In this document: positions 1-10,631 of the stretch, one piece after another
Layout of the letters: each line of letters starts with the position of its first letter
Position numbering within the stretch: position 1 is the first letter of the stretch
NCBI GenBank assembly: GCA_907163375.1
Contig: CAJQUW010001636.1
Location: forward strand, 806,001 to 870,000
Source of the DNA: Prostheceraeus crozeri
Taxonomy: Eukaryota; Platyhelminthes; Polycladida; Euryleptidae
Length of the DNA stretch: 64,000 bases
Direction: 5' to 3'
Made by a program: the position numbers and the translations under genes
The notes under the pieces: model-generated
Told to the model about the DNA's origin: nothing
Database searches by the model: none
The model's input: only the letters and a program-made list of their open reading frames with translations

Positions 1-262
1 CTAGGCCTAATTTTTGCTATGTTTCCAGATGACTAAGATTGCTTGATTTACTCCACTATCGAATTTCGTCGCAAGTCTTTCCATGTTATGAGCGTTCCTA
101 ACACTCAAAATGCATGATTTGGCCTTCTTTAATTAAATGAAACTTTATGATTTACCCATGAATTTACTTGCTATTTCTTCATTATAATCAATTTAATTAG
201 CAATTGCATGCTAAAGATAAGAGAATCGTTGATTTTCAGATTGGGTCAACCGACTTTTCAAA

Positions 263-1182
263 TAATTGAAACAATATCCTGTCGTTGATGAATTTGTGGA
301 CTGCAAACACAATTATATTTATTTTCGAATTCATCCTTTATTGAAAGTTAAAATAAGACAAATGAAAAAGTTAACACCCGAACGTTTTCCCCGGCTCTTC
401 TCAAGAGTGGAAACCGGTTAACTGACAATAATAATACAGTAATGCAATCGACGCTGACACAGCGAAATGACAACAACTAAAAAAAGACGGAATGACGGAC
501 GAATCTAGCATAGATACGAATACATAGTACAAGATGTATTTCTGTTCGTTATCTGAAGGATGTGTTGCCCTTCTAGTGTAAGGCCCGTGTCTTTTATAAA
601 TTTTCTTGTGGTTATGGATGCAGCTACGTGAGCCGCACTGAAGCGTGCTTCGTCTGCCAGTGTCCGAGCATCTACCTGCATGGATATACTCTTTGTGGTT
701 TTCGTCATCGCTCAAAGTCCTTACCTGATACCGCTGTTACCAGGCCTGTTATTTCCTGCAACCTTTTTGACAAGTCTGTTCCTCCAGTCAGTCATTTTTC
801 TGTGCTGGCTTATTCTGACTCCATTTTTCTTCTCAGTATTTTGGAGGCACTGCTGATAAAATTGTACAAACCTACCTTGTGTATCCAAAAAACTATTTAT
901 TTTCTCTCTTGCTTTACCTTGGTACATATCTATGTTAGATTCGTCCGTCATTCCGTCCTTTTTGAGTTGTTGTCATTCTGCTGTGCCAGCGTCGATTGCA
1001 TTACTGTATTATTATCGTCAGTTAACCGGTGTCCACCCTTGAGAAGAGCCGGGGAAAACGTTCGGGTGTTAACTTTTTCATTTGTCTTATTTTAACTTTC
1101 AATAAAGGATGCATTTGAGAATAAATATAGTTGTGTCTGCAGTCTACAAATTCATCAACGACTGACATTGCTTCAATTAGAA
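263..1182. repeat. Foldback (long inverted repeat) element
   Basis: The left arm (about 263-530) and right arm (about 922-1182) are imperfect reverse complements of roughly 250 bp, sharing for example GTTGATGAATTTGT on the left and ACAAATTCATCAAC on the right. They flank a spacer of about 390 bp. The spacer and arms give several short open frames on both strands, none resembling a known family. I read this as a foldback or MITE-like non-autonomous transposon. Its exact ends and target duplication were not resolved. Positions 1-262 show nothing recognisable. Confidence 0.7.
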
Positions 1183-1376
1183 TCGTTGATATCAATATAG
1201 CATTTTAAACACTTTTAATTCTCGCATTTTTAATAAATGTTTTTAATTTTATGGCTATACCAACATGTCAAGTAACAACACTAGCAAATGGAAACTTCTT
1301 CCTTATTTGGAACAGGAAAAGGAAGAATTAGAACAAGTTTACCGCATGTATTCATTATTTAAACTTTTCATTTCAG

Positions 1377-1505
1377 AAGTATTTCATGAAAACAGTCTCT
1401 TCCAGAAGACACTGATTCCTGAACACATTAATTTTACTGGAAATAATTCATTAATCTTCTCTCCAATTACCATTTCCCCAGATCTGAGCAACTTGCTGGC
1501 CAAAG
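1377..1505 (+). CDS. iGluR exon (amino-terminal domain, first recognised exon)
   Basis: Probable exon between a TTTTCATTTCAG acceptor and an AAAG|GTATG donor. It ends in phase 1, which fits the next exon. The translation contains NSLIFSPITISPDL followed by LLAKG at the junction, consistent with a stretch of the extracellular amino-terminal domain of an ionotropic glutamate receptor. The frame is also open upstream to an ATG at 1265, so the 5' boundary is uncertain. That upstream part shows no signal peptide, so the true start of the gene is probably outside the window. It is the weakest exon of the chain; support comes mainly from phase and position. Confidence 0.5.
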
Positions 1506-4500
1506 GTATGTTTTCATAAATTTTTCTTGTATAGACGCTCCATTGTTTGTATTTACGTGATCATTGTCCTATGAAGTCGAATGCTGCGGATTCGTTGCTC
1601 CGGAGCCATTATCCGGAGAGAGACTGAACTTGATGGGTCAAATTTTTTGCTGACAGAAAGCACTCAGATGTAAAATAGACTTTTAAATATTTTTACTCAT
1701 CTGTTAGTACATGGAAATTTAGAAAGAAAATCAAGCATATTTTTTATGATTCTAAAATGAAAATACACATGTTCAAATTACTCAAAGCCATCTCAAAAAA
1801 ATAGAAGTCAGAATATTATGTAGAGAGACTATGCCTATCAAATTCAATTCATCATATCATTTGATCGAATAATTGAAGAAAATTGAAGAAACCTCGGAAT
1901 TAGATAGTTCAAACGTGCCAGTTAACTAGAAATGCAACTGACTCAAAAGAATAGCAAATGCACGAACTTGCTTGGTAGGTAAAAAGAAGTTCTCAATGCA
2001 TTGTCGAAATAGGAAAAATAGTCATTATCGCTTGTGGATTGACAGATCCAAAGAACTAAGATAATTTTGAGCATGTTTGTCAATGAAGTTAGTCGCTCCG
2101 GTAATTATTGAATAGGACAGCAGGCGCGCGAAAAAACGTTTACAAGCTTCTTTTCTCTGGAGAACTTGACATCGTTTGTGTCTCTTTGCTGTGTGATCAA
2201 GCTGTAATTAGCTGTAAACGAAGCTCGTCGGGAAAATTTGGAATTTTTATTGAAATAGTAGCGTCGAAAAATTGAGAGAAAGAGATAGTTTTTATTTCCT
2301 CTTATTTCACCACAACTGACCTCTCCCATATAGACAATTCTATCAGCATTTAAACAATCGTAACCCAAAGACAAAGCTCCTTCGACATCAGCAGTTCAGA
2401 CGAGTCTTCTTTGAAATGTTCATCTTATCGACATGTATCAGGGAACAAAGTTAAAAGACATATAGCAACCACTTCCAGGTGACCTCGGAGAATAGATTTC
2501 ACAATCCAATTCCTCTGACTTTCACGAGGACGGAACGTTATTTTTTAATCCGCCTTTCAAGAGACCCCCATGGTTGAAATGAAGTTGATTCATTTTAGCT
2601 TTGATTGCTGAATGTTGAGTATGGATTCCTGGCATAGTTTAAGCATCTTATCGGTCATAGAATACTGCTCAGTTCTCATGGTCGGAATGTCAACCCAAGA
2701 TAAAGAAACGCTGGACAAACTTAGACGAAAAGTTCATCGCATTGTGTGTGATCAAGATCGTACGTGCTAATTTGACGATTTGAATAGTCAACGTGAAAGA
2801 ACTACATCTAAGTTTCTTCATGAGATTTCGTCTAACGTGAAACATCCCTTGCATGATTTATATCCCAAGAAATCGACTCACACTGCAAATTCCGTGCAAA
2901 ACTTCTCGCAGACGTGGCTCTTTCTTTCCTTCAAACATTATTCTTTCAAGCAATACCTAGATTGGTCAATTATAGGTCGGATTGGGAAAATGATTTTTAA
3001 GATCAGTCAATCAAAGTATTGTCAAAGTATTTTTTCTTTGTAATCTCGTCATCTGCCTTGAGTTTCTATCAAATGTGTCAATATAAAATTTTAGACTCAT
3101 CTTAATCATATGCCTACTGCCTCAAATAATGAATAAATTTCTAAGTTTTAGAAAATTGATAATAAGGCTTCTTACAAAGGAGCTTACTTAAAAAAATCAA
3201 TGCAATTGAAAATATTTACTTGTTGAATTATCTTATGTTTATCAAAACATCACATCATATAGAAGTGCATTGTCACGTGCACAAGAATCCATCATTTAAC
3301 CTTCATTAAATAATCAAGCTTGAAGTGACCGTTCCCATGGTGAATGAATAGTTCATACGTGGATAGCTCATTATGTAATTACATTGAAATGATAAATTGA
3401 ACTGCCATTGACCTTTCACACGTAATTTGTTGTTCTTATATGAATTAAGCGAACTGCGTGGGTGTATTTCTGCCATTTTAAAGACCTGGAAGTTGAGATC
3501 TAACCGTGAATCCAAAAATTTGAAGATTCATCTATTCGTGACTGGGATTAGTCTATTTCATGGATTCGCGCAAATCTCAAATTCTACTGAATATATGCAT
3601 ATCATGATTTGTCGTTATCATCATTGTATTGATGGTCTTGAAATATTGATTGATCAATATGACAGGACTTTCTAAATTACAAGTTTAAAAAGCACATGTA
3701 GGCCTATTGCTTCCTATATTTATGTTTGTGTGACCTCTTGAATACGTTTTAAGCTAGAAATATTTAATATGAACAGCAAATTGCCAACTTTATTTCACAT
3801 AAGTTATGGAATTCAAGCATGTGTATCGTACCTATATACAGGTACATGTACTGGCATGTTACTCAGCATTAAACACCTATCTTTCTTGATACTTGGCTGT
3901 GTAGAAGCCGGCGAATTGGACTTAATTTCATTTTATCTGACTTTTCGGAATACTTTTGTCGAATCGTAATTCGAAGTTGCCTCCAAATGCGATTAATCAG
4001 ATAACCACAATAAGATTATTGAGGATGAACAACGATCGCAATTCTGTACTATGTCATTTTCGAGGCTACAATACTACAAATCTTAATAATGTTGAATTAG
4101 AGTACTTAACAGCATATTTGTTTAATGATTAAAATGAATGAAAATGCTCTATTCGAAGACCATTTTCAAAATTGAACTAAATGAAAATAGCAAAGAGTGT
4201 TGATTATCGCAACCACGTCGCAGAATTTAAAAATAGTCTTAATCAGGAAAGGGCACGAGTCCAAAATTGAATGATTCGTTTACTCGTATTGGTAATTTAA
4301 CAGGGTTCCGTGTAAGAAGCACTTATAATTGTAAGCGAAACAAGTTACACGTCTCTATCACCAAATGAATGTAATTCAATATGAATAAAATATTCAGTCG
4401 CATATAAACAAGGAAACCCTCTTCTCAAACTGGATCTAGAATTATATTGAACAAACCACAAGTAGCAAATGAATTGATTATTGGAACCGCGTAGTACAAT

Positions 4501-4631
4501 TTAAAAATTGACCTAGCCTAATATACAGAAATACTTTCAAAATTAAATAAGGACTGAGAAACAAAATAAGCATGATCTATAAGTATAGCTATAAGTATAT
4601 GATATTGTATCTCCTACAATAATTCTTGCAG
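1506..4631 (+). other. Intron, no recognised gene
   Basis: AT-rich intronic sequence between the first two recognised receptor exons. Only short open frames are present, with no protein family resemblance and no clear transposon ends. Confidence 0.5.
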
Positions 4632-4886
4632 TATGTTCATCAATCGAGTCGATGACGGGCGGATTCCTTATGTCTAGTGTAGGATGCACTGCTACCAATT
4701 TCATCTCCAGAATGCTTAGTGGTATTGCTGAACCATGTATGGATTTGAGCATTCGATATCCAGCCTGCTATCCAACCAACTCACGACTTTTCCCAACAGG
4801 CAATGAACTTCTGTCTACCATTGTTCCCATAATTCAGCGACATAGTTTTGACGACCTTACAATCGTTTATGATGAAATGAATCCAG
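4632..4886 (+). CDS. iGluR exon (amino-terminal domain core)
   Basis: Acceptor TTCTTGCAG and donor CCAG|GTAAG, entering with 2 bases and leaving in phase 1. The 84-codon translation reads through SIRYPACYPTNSRLFPTGNE and then IQRHSFDDLTIVYDE. This is the pattern of the periplasmic-binding-like amino-terminal domain of ionotropic glutamate receptors, where a conserved pre-strand segment is followed by a helix and a 'W/F-x-x-h-T-I-h-Y-D/E' strand. It is extracellular and belongs with the ligand-binding and pore exons far downstream. The assignment rests on the exon chain plus this recognisable domain. Confidence 0.8.
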
Positions 4887-6968
4887 GTAAGATATAATTC
4901 ATTCAACTTAGAACGCGATAGAGCATTATGGAAGAATCGAAATAAATTTAAATATCTTGACATCATTATTTATTTTCGTCGATGGTTTTGGATAGACATT
5001 TATCTACTTTATAAAGAGTGCGATCAAAATGCTCTATTAGTATTGCGATATGCTGTGAAGCTATTAAAATTCAATGCCAAAATAATTAATCACTGCCATA
5101 TACCATAATAATTCAAAGAATGTGCACTGTTAAGTGTCCTGTCAGAAATATGAAGCGCCATACTGAAAAAAACTACAGACTGCAGAAACATTTATCATCA
5201 CGAACTTTCGAGTGTCAATAGGCCCCTACTTTAGTTTTATCTTTCAATAGACTACAGAGTCATTCGAATCAACTTGTGTGTAAATTATTTTTGAATGAGA
5301 AAACCTGATTCACCATACATTGATTGATGACCTTTCACCTCCCTGTCACTGATGAATGATGACAGTCACGAGGTTCATTGACACATGTTCCCGTAAAAAC
5401 GATGTCGATAGACTCACAGAAAGAAAAATTTTGGATGGGATATATCATTTCAAAACCATAAGGCCTACAGCTTTTCAGTTGAATGCTAAGAAATAGTAAA
5501 GAAAATACGGGTGCGTGTGACAGTCAAATACAGCTGTTTTTTACAGCACTGGATGTATTTGCTTCTTGAACATGTTAAGAAAAAATAAATAACATAAAAA
5601 TTGCTTCAAGGAACGACCGTTTATGATGGATGATTTCCATTGGCAGTATCACATGTAGCATCACAATTAAACAGTATGACACAAGTGATCAGAGCATGTT
5701 AAATATCATGCCATATTTCTTCGAATAATAGTTATCCTCAAACAGGAGCCATACATCCGGACAGAAATTTGCAAGAATTGTGGCTTTTGAATAATAGCCA
5801 TAGCTGCTGTTCGAAGCTGAAGATCACTGCTGGACAATACCACATACTTGGTCACTATGTGTACCATGCTTCTTGTTTGTACGTACGTGTATGTGCGAAA
5901 ATACCAACTTCCAATGTGCTATGTACCTATTTAAAAGGCACGTGCATAGTTTCAGATTATGCATATATTATAGACTGCTAGATAATGTCGAATGTACGGA
6001 TGTACCGCTGGGAACCGTAAGTGCAACACTATTTGAACTAACTTATGTGCTCACTTTAATTGTGGCCTGCTTCATCCTTGTGATCAATTCCTTTTGAAGA
6101 AAAAATAAATTGGAATCAGGCCTACAGCATGTCCCAGTTACAATGATAATGCAAATTAATTTACTGATGTCAATAAATGAAACTGTAATTTTCAATTTCT
6201 ATAATTATCGCATTCCGAAAATTGATAAAAAATGCCCTAGCTGACATGAATCTAATGTCACTCTTTCATAGTAGCCATCATTGAATAGTGATACCGTCAT
6301 GAGGCAGATGAGATTATTTTACAAATGCCGCCATCGAATAGTGGTCCCGTAACCAAGAACGAATCTTCAATAGCAGACGCGGCCGCTGGATGGGTCTGCT
6401 TGATGTATTTTGACGTGTAATTTGAGAAGCAATTTGATATCATGACATATGAAGTTCGCATTACTTAATTACCTTAGTTGACAGGTTCTGACTACACCAT
6501 GAATAGGTAAAAACTTTTGTCTCCGTGCCGGGATCGCATAGAAATGACACTCACCAGCATCAAACTCAAAGATGAACCTACATCGATGTGTTTTTTTCGC
6601 TCAATTTTTCGTTGCTTCATAGTTTTGACATAGCTATTCTGGCCCTTCCATTAAATGCGTGTGCTTCAATGCTATTAATCTGTCATCAATTGAGATATCA
6701 ACTGCTTATAAACGCTGTCATAAAAGTAATATCATAGCTGTCCCCAGAAATCATCACAATCCACCTCCAATTGCATGCTTAATTTACGTACTTATGTATG
6801 TTGATCAAAGTCAACGTTTTCGGGCGCCTCCCTGATCAAATATAAATTCTTGTGCTTTGCTATAGCAAATTTGATAGATAAATAACATACTTTATCTGCA
6901 TTCAAGATGTGCAGCAGGACATCAATCCACATTCATTTCCTTTGAGAATCCTTCCTTTCATATTTTAG
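4887..6968 (+). other. Intron, no recognised gene
   Basis: Intronic AT-rich sequence. The open frames around 5769-6097 lack family resemblance and codon structure. No mobile element ends were recognised. Confidence 0.5.
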
Positions 6969-7153
6969 ATAACGCAAAATATTTTCAATTCCTTATGAAG
7001 ATGAATATTTCGAGTGCATCTCGTTCAATGTCCAGATCCGATGATAATTTCGAAATTTGCAACAAGTATCAGAATGTATCGCTTCAGCCTTTTCAAAGAA
7101 AATATTTATTTGTTGCACTGCCATCCTCTAATGAATCTTTTCTGATAAATCAA
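6969..7153 (+). CDS. iGluR exon (amino-terminal domain)
   Basis: Acceptor ATATTTTAG and donor ATCAA|GTGAG. The exon enters with 2 bases, completing the split codon of the previous exon, and ends in phase 0. The translation begins DNAKYFQFLMKMNISSAS and continues to YLFVALPSSNESFLINQ, with potential N-glycosylation sites (NIS, NVS, NES) fitting an extracellular domain. Alone it would be unconvincing; its splice signals and phase link it to the exons on each side. Confidence 0.65.
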
Positions 7154-7998
7154 GTGAGTCTGACTATTAGGAAGTTTTCAGTATGTCTACTATCTGATTG
7201 AATTATATTCTTCGGTTCTGTGAATGGTCTGTGAATATGATATGAAAGGAACATGAATTGCATGATATAATGGAGTATATAACTGCTACACAATAATTAT
7301 ATGACAAATATACTCCTTGAATATTAGCTTATAACTGTTTATTATCTGCTTCATTGTAAGATGTTAATCTCTTGTGATCGTCGCATGTATTGCGTGTGAT
7401 TTTTGAAGACAGGGCTATCAGTGAAATTTGGAAACATGGTAAGTGGTATCCGTTTCATCAGTATAATTTCCAACTCAGTTGAAATTGGCGTTAGTTGTTC
7501 ATTGTGAAAAATAAGTGTCAAGGTTCACAGCTTCGATTAGAAATTTCTGGGTTTGACCTGACAGTGATTTCTAGGTTGTGAATTTCAGCTATTGTGAAGT
7601 ATTTGCGAATAGTATTGATTCTGTTGAAGGGAACTATAATGAGGCAAAAGATGGCTACTAATACTATTCCCATCGAAGCGCTTCAAAATTACATATCTAA
7701 ACTACTACAATATCACAGATGTTAAGAAGCAGAATGATTTATGTTAAACGCGCATGATTTTTTCAATATATTCCTTTGCGCTTTCATCATGCCGATATCC
7801 ACTATTTAGTTTTATGTTTCTAGCAATTAAATAATTATTCACTGTGTTCGAACTGTCGAACACTCGCATGCATCTACTTCCCTACATCTTCCATTAGAAC
7901 TGCGCTTCAGTTTCATGCGTTTCAATTTAGTGAAAATGAATACTGATCTTGAACCTTTCATTCATGTCAGGGTGAAATTTACATTGCATTTATTCCAG
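7154..7998 (+). other. Intron, no recognised gene
   Basis: Short intron. Nothing beyond AT-rich sequence is recognised. Confidence 0.5.
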
Positions 7999-8130
7999 AT
8001 CAATTCATGCAAATCGCTTAAGATATCTGCGACATGGATATTAATTGCACCACGAACATCTTTGTCAAATATATCATCGTTGTTATCAAAATACTCGTCC
8101 GTAGTCGTTGTTGATTCTTTCCCGACAAAA
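7999..8130 (+). CDS. iGluR exon (amino-terminal domain) just upstream of the Polinton
   Basis: Acceptor TTTATTCCAG and donor ACAAAA|GTGAGT, 44 codons, phase 0 at both ends. The translation includes LKISATWILIAPRTSLSN and SSVVVVDSFPTK, resembling the strand that begins the third segment of the receptor amino-terminal domain. The intron that follows is 17,450 bp long because it carries the Maverick/Polinton. Without that element and one target-duplication copy it would be 653 bp. The next exon, at 25581, starts in the matching phase. Confidence 0.7.
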
Positions 8131-8187
8131 GTGAGTGTGTCGTGTGATATTCTTTACAATTTACAATTGAATTTCTCATTACTTTGA

Positions 8188-8400
8188 AGCGATAACTACG
8201 CAAATTTCGATGAAGATGACCCAGACTTAATAAATCAATTATTCACTTATTACGATTTGGATTCAAACTTTACGTCTCTTGATAGCAATAGCGATTTCAA
8301 GAAACACGCATTCAGCAATATCAGAAACGAACTAAAGAGAGGCGAACATTGCATATTTTTTCCTCTCCATTTTGGACATTTGTCTTGCTTAAGATGTTAA
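8188..8400 (+). other. Open frame of 70 codons next to the element, origin unknown
   Basis: After a TGA at 8185-8187, one frame stays open to TAA at 8398-8400. It has no ATG at its head. The translation is acidic at the start (NFDEDDPDLINQLF) and later reads KKHAFSNIRNELKRGEHC. It lies in the receptor intron, 70 bp before the Polinton. It could be an unrecognised receptor exon, since part of the amino-terminal domain seems to be missing between the exons on either side, but no clean donor follows. It could also be a relic of something else. I do not recognise it. Confidence 0.3.
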
Positions 8401-8463
8401 ACACACAAATACACTGTAATTTAACCAGCAGACCTTCCGTAGCAACTTTATTTAATTTTGGTG

Positions 8464-8469
8464 AACCAA
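8464..8469 (+). repeat. Target-site duplication, left copy (AACCAA)
   Basis: AACCAA immediately precedes the first base of the element (AGTAGTATATAG) and is repeated exactly at 25261-25266 after its last base. A 6-bp duplication is the hallmark of Maverick/Polinton integration. Confidence 0.95.
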
Positions 8470-8480
8470 AGTAGTATATA

Positions 8481-8534
8481 GTGTGACATCCGGCGCGACG
8501 CTTTGCTTCGCTTCGCTTGCGCCGGATGTCACAC
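8481..8534 (+). repeat. Terminal hairpin, 16-bp perfect stem
   Basis: Arms GTGTGACATCCGGCGC (8481-8496) and GCGCCGGATGTCACAC (8519-8534) enclose a 22-nt loop rich in GCTTC repeats. It starts 11 bp from the element end. The same structure lies at 25196-25249. It could act as a replication, packaging or integrase-binding structure; that is inference. Confidence 0.9.
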
Positions 8535-8712
8535 TTTTGCGGGTTTTTTCAAAAAAATCAAAATTTCAAAAATTTCAAAAAATTTAGGTAGACTTCAAAT
8601 TTCACGTGGCCGAAGGCCGAAGGGCGAAAATTTAAGCGTTTTTAAAAATACCCAATTTTTCAAATTTTTCAAAATCTCAAATATGAGAATTACAATTTTC
8701 ACCCGCCCTTAA

Positions 8713-8850
8713 AATCATGACCGTTCCAGGACACTGTAAAATCATAAAAGTTGAGAATCTCAAATTTGTGATTATGATCATTTTCTTGCTCAAATCATGA
8801 CCGTTTCAGGACACCAAAAATCATAAAAGTTGAGAATTTCAAATTCATGA
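8713..8850 (+). promoter_or_regulatory. Twice-repeated block upstream of the first gene
   Basis: Two imperfect copies share AATCATGACCGTT, CAGGACAC and ATCATAAAAGTTGAGAAT. They lie inside the inverted repeat, just before the first gene at the left and the gene remnant at the right. The position suggests iterated binding sites for a replication or transcription factor. This is inference from position only. Confidence 0.4.
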
Positions 8851-8910
8851 ATTTTATCCATCTTTCAGGTTTTTAAAATATAACATGTGACTAATAATAT
8901 TTCTTTAAAA

Positions 8911-9603
8911 ATGGAAGAAACAAAAGTGGATGAAACCGCAAGAATATATCCTTCGTTATCATATGAACGTAGTTCTACTTTAATGGACATTGAAAAGATT
9001 AACATTGAAAAAATGAATAAAGAAAAACACAAAGATAGAGTACGCTATATGAAAGATAAGGAATCTCAATTATTATTAAGATTAGAGCATTATAAAAAAT
9101 TAAGAAAGAGATGGACTAAAGTTAAGAATGTAACACAAGGAATTGGCATATTCTTAACAATAAGTTTAGGTGCTTTAACAATTGTCATTTCATCTGGCGT
9201 TCTTACAATTCCTGTTGTTGCTACAGCTTTAACAGGTACGGGTGTTTTTGCAACTTCACTTGTTACAATGTTAGATAAATCTTTAATAACTAAGAAACGA
9301 AAATCATTAAAAACTAAGCATTTACATATTAAAGAAGTCTATGATAAACTACACTACTACTTTCAAAGAGTATGTGATGATAATGTTATTACGTTAGATG
9401 AGATTGAAAAATTTGATCAAATAGCTAATGAAGTAAATCAAACCTTTCAATTACAGTCCGAAAAAGTTGATGATAAGAATAGACAGGATGGCAAAATTTC
9501 TAGTGATGGCAAAATTTCTAATGAAGAAAATGACAAAATTTTTTTAGAAGAGCTAAAAACTTTAAGCGAAAATTTAAGAAAAACTTTATTAAACAAAACT
9601 TAA
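8911..9603 (+). CDS. Conserved Polinton two-helix membrane protein
   Basis: Protein of 230 residues starting at the ATG in TTTAAAAATGG. The frame is open further back only to a GTG at 8887. A charged N-terminal part (1-70) is followed by two closely spaced hydrophobic, glycine-rich segments at about 77-98 and 100-120, then a charged helical C-terminus with a duplicated DGKIS motif. The layout matches a family commonly found in invertebrate Maverick/Polinton elements, with a basic helix, a glycine-rich membrane hairpin and a C-terminal helical part. Its function is unknown; a membrane-associated or virion role is a guess. The first part of the gene overlaps the inverted repeat, so a damaged partial copy exists at the right end. 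Confidence 0.75.
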   Translation: MEETKVDETARIYPSLSYERSSTLMDIEKINIEKMNKEKHKDRVRYMKDKESQLLLRLEHYKKLRKRWTKVKNVTQGIGIFLTISLGALTIVISSGVLTIPVVATALTGTGVFATSLVTMLDKSLITKKRKSLKTKHLHIKEVYDKLHYYFQRVCDDNVITLDEIEKFDQIANEVNQTFQLQSEKVDDKNRQDGKISSDGKISNEENDKIFLEELKTLSENLRKTLLNKT

Positions 9604-9724
9604 AACGAGAAAACTTTAAACGAAAAGATGTCAAACAACAAAGCAATAAAAAAATAATTTGTTCAGTAAAATGTTTTTGTTGTATTCCAATGTTACCACA
9701 AAATTCAAATATTATATTTTAAAA

Positions 9725-10552
9725 ATGGATAAAATTAGAGCTGATAATTTTAAAAGAATAAAACAATTAGAAGAGTTAATAAAACAAAGCAATATTATGA
9801 AAGAAAATCATCTTCAACATAGAATGATAAAAGCTGGTATTCAATCTGATATGTTTGAAAAAATGCAGCAAACCGAGCAAGTAAAAACTGATTTTGAGAA
9901 AACTATGAAACCATTTAAAACTCTTGAAAAAGAAAGTACAAATAATGATAAACAAATTGATATAACAGATCCAGAGCACAAAACTATATTAGATGACTAT
10001 GGATTACTAGAATCAAACATTAATAAGAAATTACCAAAATCTATGCAATTTGAACATTCTATTTCATTTATAGATGGAAAAACAATACCTAGATTTTATC
10101 TCGGACAAAAAGAAATATTTCCACAACCTTTTCGAGGTTTAATTTTTTCACCAGATAAATCTCCTTTTAATTTAGATAGAAATTTTGTTAATCTTTTAAG
10201 AGGAGCAGATTTAAATAATTATGCTGTAGATGATCTTATAAAATATAAAGCTATGTTAGATAGAGTTGGTGCAGTAAAAACTCTTAGACGTTATAAACAA
10301 TTAGTAAATTTATTATCAACGGGAGTTAAAGTAGGAAAAGGTTTATCTGAAAAACAGAAAACAGAAACAACTGTATTCTTACCAGATGATCCGCAGGAAT
10401 TACTAAATAGATTAAATATTTTAATATCGGCAATAAAAGAAGGACATAATTCTAGTTTCAATGAAATTCATGCTATATTGAAAAGACTGTTAGAAAAGAA
10501 GATTCTAAATGAAGAGGATTATAAAAGTGTAGCTGAAATATGTTGTTTCTAA
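9725..10552 (+). CDS. Conserved Polinton protein of unknown function
   Basis: Protein of 275 residues starting at the ATG in TTTAAAAATGG. Upstream in-frame codons back to 9659 exist but lack the start motif shared by the other genes. The N-terminal third is charged and helical. The middle contains PFRGLIFSPDKSPF and DDLIKYKAML. The C-terminal part reads FLPDDPQELLNRLNILISA and then an HNSSFNEIHAIL segment. These are recognisable hallmarks of a protein family found in many animal Polintons next to the minor capsid gene. No enzymatic motif is visible. It is probably a structural or assembly protein given its place immediately before penton and ATPase. Confidence 0.75.
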   Translation: MDKIRADNFKRIKQLEELIKQSNIMKENHLQHRMIKAGIQSDMFEKMQQTEQVKTDFEKTMKPFKTLEKESTNNDKQIDITDPEHKTILDDYGLLESNINKKLPKSMQFEHSISFIDGKTIPRFYLGQKEIFPQPFRGLIFSPDKSPFNLDRNFVNLLRGADLNNYAVDDLIKYKAMLDRVGAVKTLRRYKQLVNLLSTGVKVGKGLSEKQKTETTVFLPDDPQELLNRLNILISAIKEGHNSSFNEIHAILKRLLEKKILNEEDYKSVAEICCF

Positions 10553-10604
10553 TTTTTATCTATGATTTTTATCTATGATTTTTATCTACGATTTTTATCT
10601 ATAA
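10553..10604 (+). repeat. Four 13-bp tandem repeats between genes
   Basis: Unit TTTTTATCTATGA, with single-base variants in later copies, directly after the stop of the preceding gene and before the AT-rich start region of the penton gene. Tandem AT-rich arrays like this recur between many genes of the element. Confidence 0.85.
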
Positions 10605-10631
10605 TATTTATTTAATTTTTTTAGTTTAAAA

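Larger units (their letters stand above)
8470..8967 (+). repeat. Left terminal inverted repeat
   Basis: Positions 8470-8967 pair with 25260-24763 without indels (coordinates sum to 33730). I saw only two mismatches, at 8502 and 8955. Similarity continues in a gapped, more diverged form to about 9230, inside the first gene, matching 24567 on the right. The repeat contains the terminal hairpin, a T/A-rich homopolymer zone, a GC-rich patch near 8617-8638, and a twice-repeated block before the first gene. Confidence 0.95.

Noticed and set aside
628-1095. 155-codon open frame in the first foldback element
   Set aside because: It crosses from the spacer into one arm and has no recognisable domain or codon structure. 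Treated as a chance frame.
7401-7442. Possible small receptor exon (AG at 7412, GT at 7440)
   Set aside because: The exons at 6969-7153 and 7999-8130 already join in phase 0, and the candidate has no convincing acceptor or frame.
8503-8712. Identical 69-codon open frames in both terminal repeats (also 25018-25227)
   Set aside because: They start within the terminal hairpin without a proper start context and consist of low-complexity Lys/Phe/Ser translation of homopolymer-rich DNA. They are by-products of the repeat.
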